DNA of 64,000 nucleotides from Brachycybe producta (Eukaryota > Arthropoda > Diplopoda > Playtdesmida > Andrognathidae). Position 1 is the first letter of the stretch. Every line of letters starts with the position of its first letter. Below are positions 56,301 to 64,000 of this stretch, piece by piece. The notes under the pieces were generated by a model, which was given only the letters and a program-made list of their open reading frames with translations, made no database searches and was not told where the DNA came from. The position numbers were made by a program, and so were the translations under genes. The DNA lies in the NCBI GenBank assembly GCA_036925085.1, contig JAUPFP010000137.1:62001-126000 (forward strand), written 5' to 3'.

Positions 56301-59300
56301 TCCAAACTTACACTTTCAAACCATACATTTTCCAACCTTACACTTTCAAAGCTTACACTTTAAAACCTTACACTTTTCAACCTTACACTTTCAAACCTTA
56401 CACTTTCAATTCTTTCACTTTCAAATCTTGCACTTTAAATCCTTACACTTTCAAACCTTACATTTTCAAACCTTACACTTTCCAAAATTACACTTTCAAA
56501 CCTTACACTTTCAGACCTTACACTTTCCAACCTTACACTTTCCAACCTTATACTTTCCAACCTTACACATTCCAATCTTACACTTTCCAATCTTACATTT
56601 TTCAACCTTACACTTTCCAACCTTACACTTTCCAACCTTACACTTTCAAACCATACACTTTCAAACCTTACACTTTCAAAGCTTACACTTTCAAACCTTA
56701 CACTTTCAAACCTTGCACTTTCAAACCTTACACTTTCAAACCTTACACTTTCAAACCTTACACTTTCAAACCTTACACATTCAAACCTTGTACTTTCAAA
56801 CCTTACACTTTCAAACCTTACACTTCCAAATTTTGCACTTTCAAACCTTGCACTTTTAAACTTTTTACTTTCAAACCTTGCACTTTCATACCTTACACTT
56901 TCCAACCTTACAATTTCCAACCTTACACTTTCCAACCTTACACTTTCTAACATTACACTTTCTAACCTTACACTTTCCAACCTTGTACTTTCAAACCTTA
57001 CACTTTCCAACCTTACACTTTCCAACCTTACATTTTCCAGCCTTACACTTTCCAACCTTACATTTTCCAACCTTACACTTTCCAACCTTACAATTTCTAA
57101 CCTTATACTTTCCAACCTTACACTTTAAAACCTTACACTTTAAAACCTTACACTTTCAAACCTTACACTTTCAAACCTTACACTTTATAACATTACACTT
57201 TCCAACCTTATACTTTCCAACCTTACACTTTCCAACCTTACACTTTCCAATCTTACAATTTCCAACCTTACACTTTCCAACCTTACACTTTTATACCTTA
57301 CACTTTTAAACCTTACACTTTCAAACCTTGCACTTTCCAACTTTACACTTTCTAACATTACACTTTCAAACCTTACACTTTCAAATCTTACACTTTCAAA
57401 CCTTGTACTTTCAAACCTTACACTTTCCAAAATTACACTTTCAAACCTTACACTTTCCAATGTTACATTTTCCAACCTTACACTTTCCAACCTTACACTT
57501 TCCAACCTTACACTTTCCAACCTTACACTTTCCAACCTTACACTTTCCAACCTTACACTTTCCAACCTTACACTTTCCAACCTTAAACTTTCAAACCTTA
57601 AACTTTAAAACCTTACACTTTCCAACCTTACACTTTCAAACCATACACTTTCCAACCTTACATTTTCCAACCTTACACTTTCCAACCTTACACTTTCCAA
57701 AATTACACTTTCAAACCTTACACTTTCCAATGTTACATTTTCCAACCTTACACTTTCCAACCTTACACTTTCCAACCTTACACTTTCCAACCTTACACTT
57801 TCCAAGCTTACACTTTCCAACCTTGTACTTTCAATCCTTACACTTTCCAACCTTACACTTTCCAACCTTACATTTTCCAACCTTACACTTTCCAACCTTA
57901 CACTTTCCAAAATTACACTTTCAAACCTTACACTTTCAAACCTTACACTATCCAACATTACACTTTCCAATCTTACAATTTCCAACCTTACACTTTCCAA
58001 CCTTACACTTTTATACCTTACACTTTTAAACCTTACACTTTCAAGCCTTGCACTTTCCAACTTTACACTTTCTAACATTACACTTTCAAACCTTACACTT
58101 TCAAATCTTACACTTTCAAACCTTGTACTTTCAAACCTTACACTTTCAAACCTTACACTTTCCAAAATTACACTTTCAAACCTTACACTTTCCAATGTTA
58201 CATTTTCCAACCTTACACTTTCAAACCTTGTACTTTCAAACCTTACACTTTCCAAAATTACACTTTCAAACCTTACACTTTCCAATGTTACATTTTCCAA
58301 CCTTACACTTTCCAACCTTACACTTTCCAAGCTTACACTTTCCAACCTTACACTTTCCAACCTTACACTTTCCAACCTTTCACTTTCCAATCTTACACTT
58401 TCCAACCTTACACTTTCCAACCTTACACTTTCCAACCTTACACTTTCCAACCTTACACTTTCCAACCTTACACTTTCCAACCTTACACTTTCCAACCTTA
58501 CACTTTCCAAAATTACACTTTCAAACCATGCACTTTCAAACCTTGCACTTTCAAACCTTGTACTTTCAAACATTGCACTTTCAAACCTTGCACTTTACAA
58601 CCTTAAACTGTCAAACCTTAAACTGTCAAACTGTAAACTGTCAAACCTTAAACTGACAAACCGTAAACTGTCAAACCTTACACTGTCAAACCTTAAACTG
58701 TCAAAGCTTACACTGTAAAATCTTAAACTGTCAAAATTACACTGTCAAACCTTACACTGCCAAACCTTAAACTGTCAAACCTTACACTGTCAAACCTTAC
58801 ACTGTCAAACCTTACACTGTCAAACCTTACACAGTCAAACCTTAAACTTTCAAACCTTAAACTTTCAAACCTTACACTTTCAAATCTTACACTTTCAAAC
58901 CTTACACTGTCAAACCTTACACTGTCAAACCTTACACTTTCAAACCTTACACTAAAACCTTACATTATCAAACCTTACACTTTCAAACCTTACACTTTCA
59001 AGCCTTACATTTTCAAACCTTACACTTTCAAACCTTACACTGTCAAACCTTACACTGTCAAACCTTACACTTTCAAACCTTACACTGGCAAACCTTACAC
59101 TGTCAAACCTTAAACTGTCAAACCTTAAACTATCAAACCTTAAACTGTCAAACCTTAAACTGTCAAACCTTACACTTTCAAACCTTACACTGTCAAACCT
59201 TAAACTGTCAAACCATAAACTTTCAAACCTTAAACTTTCAAAAATTAAACTTTCAAACCTTAAACTTTCAAACCTTAAACTTTAAAACCTTAAACTTTCA

Positions 59301-61934
59301 AACCTTAAACTTTCAAACCTTAAACTTTCAAACCTTAAACTTTCAAACCTTAAACTTTCAAACCTTGCACTTTCAAACTTTGCACTTTCAAACCTTGCAC
59401 TTTCAAACCTTGCACTTTCAAAAATTGCACTTTCAAACCTTACAATTTTAAACCTTACACTTTCAAACCTTACACTTTCAAAAGTTACACTTTCAAACCT
59501 TAAAATTTAAAACCTTACACTTTTATACCTTACACATTCAAACCATACACTTTCAAAACTTACACTTACAAACCTTACACTTTCAAACCTTACACTGTCA
59601 AACCTTAAACTGTCAAACCATAAACTTTCAAACCTTAAACTTTCAAACCTTTTACTTTCAAACCTTGCACTTTCATACCTTACACTTTCCAAAATTACAA
59701 TTTCCAACCTTACACTTTCTAACCTTACACTTTCTAACCTTACACTTTCTAACCTTACACTTTCTAACCTTACACTTTCTAACCTTACACTTTCTAACCT
59801 TGTATTTTCAAACCTTACACTTTCCAACCTTACACTTTCCAACCTTACACTTACCAACCGTACAATTTCCAACCTTACACTTTCCAACCTTACACTTTAA
59901 AACCTTACACTTTCAAACCTTAAACTTTCAAACCTTACCCTTTCCAACATTACACTTTCCAACCTTATACTTTCCAACCTTACACATTCCAATCTTACAC
60001 TTTCCAATCTTACACTTTTCAACCTTACACTTTCCAACCTTACACTTTCCAACCTTACACTTTCCAACCTTACACTTTCCAACCTTACACTTTCCAACCT
60101 TACACTTTCCAACCTTACACTTTCAAACCATACACTTTCCAACCTTACACTTTCAAAGCTTACACTTTCAAACTTACACTTTCCAACCTTACACTTTCAA
60201 ACCTTGCACTTTCAAACCTTACACTTTCAAACCTTACACTATCAAACCTTGCACTTTCAAACCTTACACATTCAAACCTTACACTTTCAAACCTTACACT
60301 TTCAAACCTTGTACTTTCAAACCTTACACTTTCAAACCTTACACTTCCAAACCTTGCACTTTCAAACCTTGCACTTTTAAACTTTTTAGTTTCAAACCTT
60401 GCACTTTCATACCTTACACTTTCCAACCTTACAATTTCCAACCTTACACTTTCCAACCTTACACTTTCTAACCTTACACTTTCTAACCTTACACTTTCCA
60501 ACCTTGTACTTTCAAACCTTACACTTTCCAACTTTACACTTTCCAACCTTACATTTTCCAGCCTTACACTTTCCAACCTTACATTTTCCAACCTTACACT
60601 TTCCAACCTTACAATTTCTAACCTTATACTTTCCAATCTTACACTTTAAAACCTTACACTTTAAAACCTTACACTTTCAAACCTTACACTTTATAACATT
60701 ACACTTTCCAACCTTATACTTTCCAACCTTACACTTTCCAACCTTACACTTTCCAATCTTACAATTTCCAACCTTACACTTTCCAACCTTACACTTTTAT
60801 ACCTTACACTTTCAAACCTTGCACTTTCCAACTTTACACTTTCTAACATTACACTTTCAAACCTTACACTTTCAAATCTTACACTTTAAAACCTTGTACT
60901 TTCAAACCTTACACTTTCAAACCTTACACTTTCCAACCTTACACTTTCCAACCTTACACTTTCCAACCTTAAACTTTCAAACCTTGCACTTTCCAACTTT
61001 ACACTTTCTAACATTACACTTTCAAACCTTACACTTTCAAATCTTACACTTTCAAACCTTGTACTTTCAAACCTTACACTTTCAAACCTTACACTTTCCA
61101 ACCTTATACTTTCCAACCTGACACTTTCCAACCTTAGACTTTCCAATCTTATACTTTCCAACTTTACATTTCTAACCTTACACTTTCCAACCTTACACTT
61201 TATAACCTTACACATTCCAACCTTAAACTTTCCAACCTTACACTTTCCAACCTTACACTTTCAAACCTTACACTTTCCAACCTTACATTTTCCAGCCTTA
61301 CACTTTCCAACCTTACATTTTCCAACCTTACACTTTCCAACCTTACAATTTCTAACCTTATACTTTCAAACCTTGTACTTTCAAACCTTGCACTTTCAAA
61401 CCTTGCACTTTCAAAAATTGCACTTTCAAACCTTACACTTTCAAACTTTACAATTTCAAACCTTACACTTTACAACCTTAAACTGTCAAACCTTAAACTC
61501 TCAAACTGTAAACTGTCAAACCTTAAACTGACAAACTGTAAACTGTCAAACCTTAAACTTTCAAACCTTAAACTTTCAAACCTTAAACTTTCAAACCTTA
61601 AACTTTCAAACCTTGCACTTTCAAACTTTGCACTTTCAAACCTTGCACTTTCAAACCTTGCACTTTCAAAAATTGCACTTTCAAACCTTACACTTTCAAA
61701 CTTTACAATTTCAAACCTTACACTTTACAACCTTACACTTTCCAACCTTACACTTTCCAAGCTTACACTTTCCAACCTTACACTTTCCAACCTTACACTT
61801 TCCAACCTTACACTTTCCAACCTTACACTTTCCAACCTTACACTTTCCAACCTTACACTTTCCAACCTTACACTTTCCAACCTTACATTTTCCAACCTTA
61901 CACTTTCCAACCTTACACTTTCCAACCTTACACT
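53357..61934. repeat. 8.64-kb higher-order repeat, copy 2
   Basis: This is the direct tandem copy of 44728-53356. Visible differences are few: ACTTTACAAAATT at about 49.05 kb reads ACTTTCCAAAATT here (57.69 kb), CTTACTCTTTC at about 49.49 kb reads CTTACACTTTC here, and CACTTTATAACC at about 51.81 kb reads CACTTTCTAACC here (60.46 kb). Copy 2 has one extra ACTGTC unit near 55.62 kb, one extra near 59.04 kb and one fewer CCAA unit near 60.95 kb. Short units keep their places (53.36-61.93 kb: 54257, 54901, 55170, 55409, 55663, 58736, 58945, 60173, 61162). Confidence 0.9.
54915..55124. repeat. CCAA-type monomer run, 14 units
   Basis: This is the second-copy equivalent of the 14-unit run at 46286-46495, following the 14-mer at 54901-54914. 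Confidence 0.9.
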
Positions 61935-64000
61935 TTCCAAAATTACACTTTCAAACCATGCACTTTCAAACCTTGCACTTTCAAACCTTGCACTTTCAAA
62001 CCTTGCACTTTCAAAAATTGCACTTTCAAACCTTACACTTTCAAACTTTACAATTTCAAACCTTACACTTTACAACCTTAAACTGTCAAACCTTAAACTG
62101 TCAAACTGTAAACTGTCAAACCTTAAACTGACAAACCGTAAACTGTCAAACCTTACACTGTCAAACCTTAAACTGTCAAAGCTTACACTGTAAAATCTTA
62201 AACTGTCAAAATTACACTGTCAAACCTTACACTGCCAAACCTTAAACTGTCAAACCTTACACTGTCAAACTATTTACTGTCAAACCTTACACTGTCAAAC
62301 CTTGCACTGTCAAACCTTACACTGTCAAACCTTACACATTCAAACCTTAAACTTTCAAACCTTAAACTTTCAAACTTTACACTTTCAAATCTTACACTTT
62401 GAAACCTTACACTGTCAAACCTTACACAGTCAAACCTTACACTTTCAAACCTTACACTAAAACCTTACATTATCAAACCTTACACTTTCAAACCTTACAC
62501 TTTCAAGCCTTACATTTTCAAACCTTACACTTTCAAACCTTACACTGTCAAACCTTACACTGTCAAACCTTACACTTTCAAACCTTACACTGGCAAACCT
62601 TACACTGTCAAACCTTAAACTGTCAAACCTTAAACTGTCAAACCTTAAACTGTCAAACCTTAAACTGTCAAACCTTACACTTTCAAACCTTACACTGTCA
62701 AACCTTAAACTGTCAAACCATAAACTTTCAAACCTTATACTTTCAAACCTTAAACTTTCAAACCTTAAACTTTCAAACCTTGCACTTTCAAACTTTGCAC
62801 TTTCAAACCTTGCACTTTCAAACCTTGCACTTTCAAAAATTGCACTTTCAAACCTTACAATTTTAAACCTTGCACTTTCAAACCTTACACTTTCAAACCT
62901 TACACTTTCAAACCTTACACTTTCAAACCTTACACTTTCAAACCTTGCACTTTCAAACTTTACACTTTAAAACCTTACACTTTCCAACCTTACACTTTCC
63001 AACCTTGCAATTTCCAACCTTGTACTTTCAAACCTTACACTTTCCATCTTTACACTTTCCAACCTTACACTTTCAAACCTTAAACTTTTTAACTTTACAC
63101 TTTCCAACCTTACACTTTTCAACCTTACACTTTCCAAACTTACACTTTCAAACCATACATTTTCCAACCTTACACTTTCAAAGCTTACACTTTCAAACCT
63201 TACACTTTTCAACCTTACACTTTCAAACCTTACACTTTCAATTCTTTCACTTTCAAATCTTGCACTTTCAAATCTTGCACTTTAAATCCTTACACTTTCA
63301 AACCTTACATTTTCAAACCTTACACTTTCCAATCTTACACTTTCCAACCTTACACTTTCCAACCTTACACTTTACAACCTTACACATTCCAACCTTAAAC
63401 TTTCCAACCTTACACTTTCCAACCTTACACATTCAAACCTTACACTTTCCAACTTTACATTTTCCAACCTTACACTCTCCAACCTTACACTTTCCAACCT
63501 TACACTTTCCAACCTTACACTTTCCAACCTTACACTTTCCAAAATTACACTTTCAAACCATGCACTTTCAAACCTTGCACTTTCAAATCTTGCACTTTCA
63601 AACCTTGCACTTTCAAAAATTGCACTTTCAAACCTTACACTTTCAAACTTTACAATTTCAAACCTTACACTTTACAACCTTAAACTGTCAAACCTTAAAC
63701 TGTCAAACCTTAAACTGTCAAACCTTAAACTGTCAAACCGTAAACTGTCAAACCGTAAACTGTCAAACCTTAAACTGACAAACCGTAAACTGTCAAACCT
63801 TACACTGTCAAACCGTAAACTGTCAAAGCTTACACTGTTAAATCTTAAACTGTCAAAATTACAGTCAAACCTTACACTTTCAAACCTTACACTGGCAAAC
63901 CTTACACTTTCAAACCTTAAACTGTCAAACCTTAAACTGTCAAACCTTACACTTTCAAACCTTACACTGTCAAACCTTAAACTGTCAAACCATAAACTTT
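61935..64000. repeat. Start of a further module, cut by the window end
   Basis: From about 61.94 kb the order (CCATGCAC, TTGCAC units, ACTGTC block with a 14-mer at 62211-62224, TATTTACTGTC, a 13-mer at 62450-62462, AAACTTTC units, then CTTTTTAAC near 63.09 kb) follows 46.5-47.8 and 55.1-56.5 kb. It departs near 63.32 kb into CCAA units and a last ACTGTC block. A unique 12-bp unit ATTACAGTCAAA lies at 63858-63869. The array is still continuing at base 64000. Confidence 0.85.

Larger units (their letters stand above)
1..64000. repeat. 15-bp satellite array filling the entire window
   Basis: Every stretch reads as head-to-tail copies of a 15-bp unit, CCTTACACTTTCCAA or CCTTACACTTTCAAA. Frequent variants are CCTTACACTTTCTAA, CCTTGCACTTTCAAA, CCTTAAACTTTCAAA, CCTTACACTGTCAAA, CCTTAAACTGTCAAA, CCATAAACTTTCAAA and AATTACACTTTCAAA. 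All units point the same way and no unique DNA interrupts them. The two main units contain no G, so GC content (33-40% per unit) comes almost wholly from C on this strand. CpG is nearly absent and occurs mainly in CCGTAAAC, CCGTACA and rare TTACGC units. Both window ends lie inside the array. A pure array this long is typical of eukaryotic satellite DNA; location (centromere, subtelomere, other heterochromatin) is not shown. I do not recognise the monomer as a named family. No coding, RNA or mobile element could be supported anywhere. Confidence 0.98.

Noticed and set aside
44728..61934. Reading the 8.64-kb duplication simply as an assembly error
   Set aside because: Copy-specific base differences and whole-monomer gains and losses in several places argue for two real copies, though only spanning reads can settle it.
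1..64000. CRISPR array
   Set aside because: Repeats are directly adjacent with no unique spacers, and there are no cas genes or leader.
1..64000. Telomeric or interstitial telomere repeat
   Set aside because: The unit is 15 bp, with CCTTAC rather than CCCTAA or CCCTAAA, and does not match any telomere repeat I know.
1..64000. CENP-B box in the minus-strand unit (GTTGGAAA core)
   Set aside because: The core GTTGGAAA is shared with the CENP-B box, but the essential TTCG and CGGG parts are missing (AAGG and GTGTA instead).
1..64000. Promoters or poly(A) signals from TTATAA, TATACC and AAAATTTAAAA units
   Set aside because: These are single-base monomer variants repeated with the modules and are not associated with any gene.
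1..64000. tRNA, rRNA or structured RNA genes
   Set aside because: The near absence of G on the + strand rules out stable G-C stems, and no conserved RNA motif is visible.
1..64000. Transposon, terminal inverted repeats or target-site duplications
   Set aside because: All units have the same orientation and no non-satellite sequence was found between them.

Overview
The whole 64-kb window is one uninterrupted tandem array of a 15-bp unit, best written CCTTACACTTTCCAA or CCTTACACTTTCAAA (reverse complement TTGGAAAGTGTAAGG). This is about 4,270 units, all in the same orientation. I see no unique sequence, gene, RNA gene, transposon, inversion or array edge. The open reading frames are by-products of a 15-bp unit that lacks stop codons in five of six frames; most begin at TTG rather than ATG. 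An array of this size suggests a eukaryotic satellite (centromeric, pericentromeric, subtelomeric or other heterochromatin). I do not recognise the monomer and cannot name the organism.

The information lies in the higher-order structure. Units differ at a few positions (C13 to A or T, A5 to G, C6 to A or T, C8 to A or T, T10 to G), and variants of one kind sit in runs. Rare 14-bp, 13-bp and 12-bp units shift the register and serve as landmarks. Using them the window divides as follows: 1-5.4 kb, irregular, with 1.9-kb and 345-bp duplications; 5.4-8.2 kb, a duplication of about 1.75 kb; 7.6-14.6 kb, a 4,328-bp period; 14.05-20.86 kb, a 3,463-bp period in two copies; 21.46-29.2 kb, modules spaced 2,877 and 4,435 bp; 29.2-46.4 kb, an alternating A-B dimer of 5,874-5,934 bp in three copies; 44.7-61.9 kb, a tandem duplication of about 8.64 kb; 61.9-64 kb, the start of a related module.

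Corresponding landmarks in different copies are separated by distances that differ only by multiples of 15 (2,847/2,877; 3,027/3,057; 5,874/5,904/5,934; 8,629/8,644/8,659). For each period I checked, the remainder modulo 15 equals the number of bases missing in the short units it contains. The array therefore changes by gain or loss of whole monomers and by duplication of multi-kilobase blocks. This fits unequal exchange or replication slippage acting at several scales.

The + strand is almost free of G, so the array has extreme strand asymmetry: one G-rich strand with GGTTGG repeated every 15 bp in CCAA-type runs, and one strand made of C, T and A. This is the main physical property that could matter biologically (R-loops, weak G-quadruplexes, unusual replication). 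No function can be shown from sequence alone.
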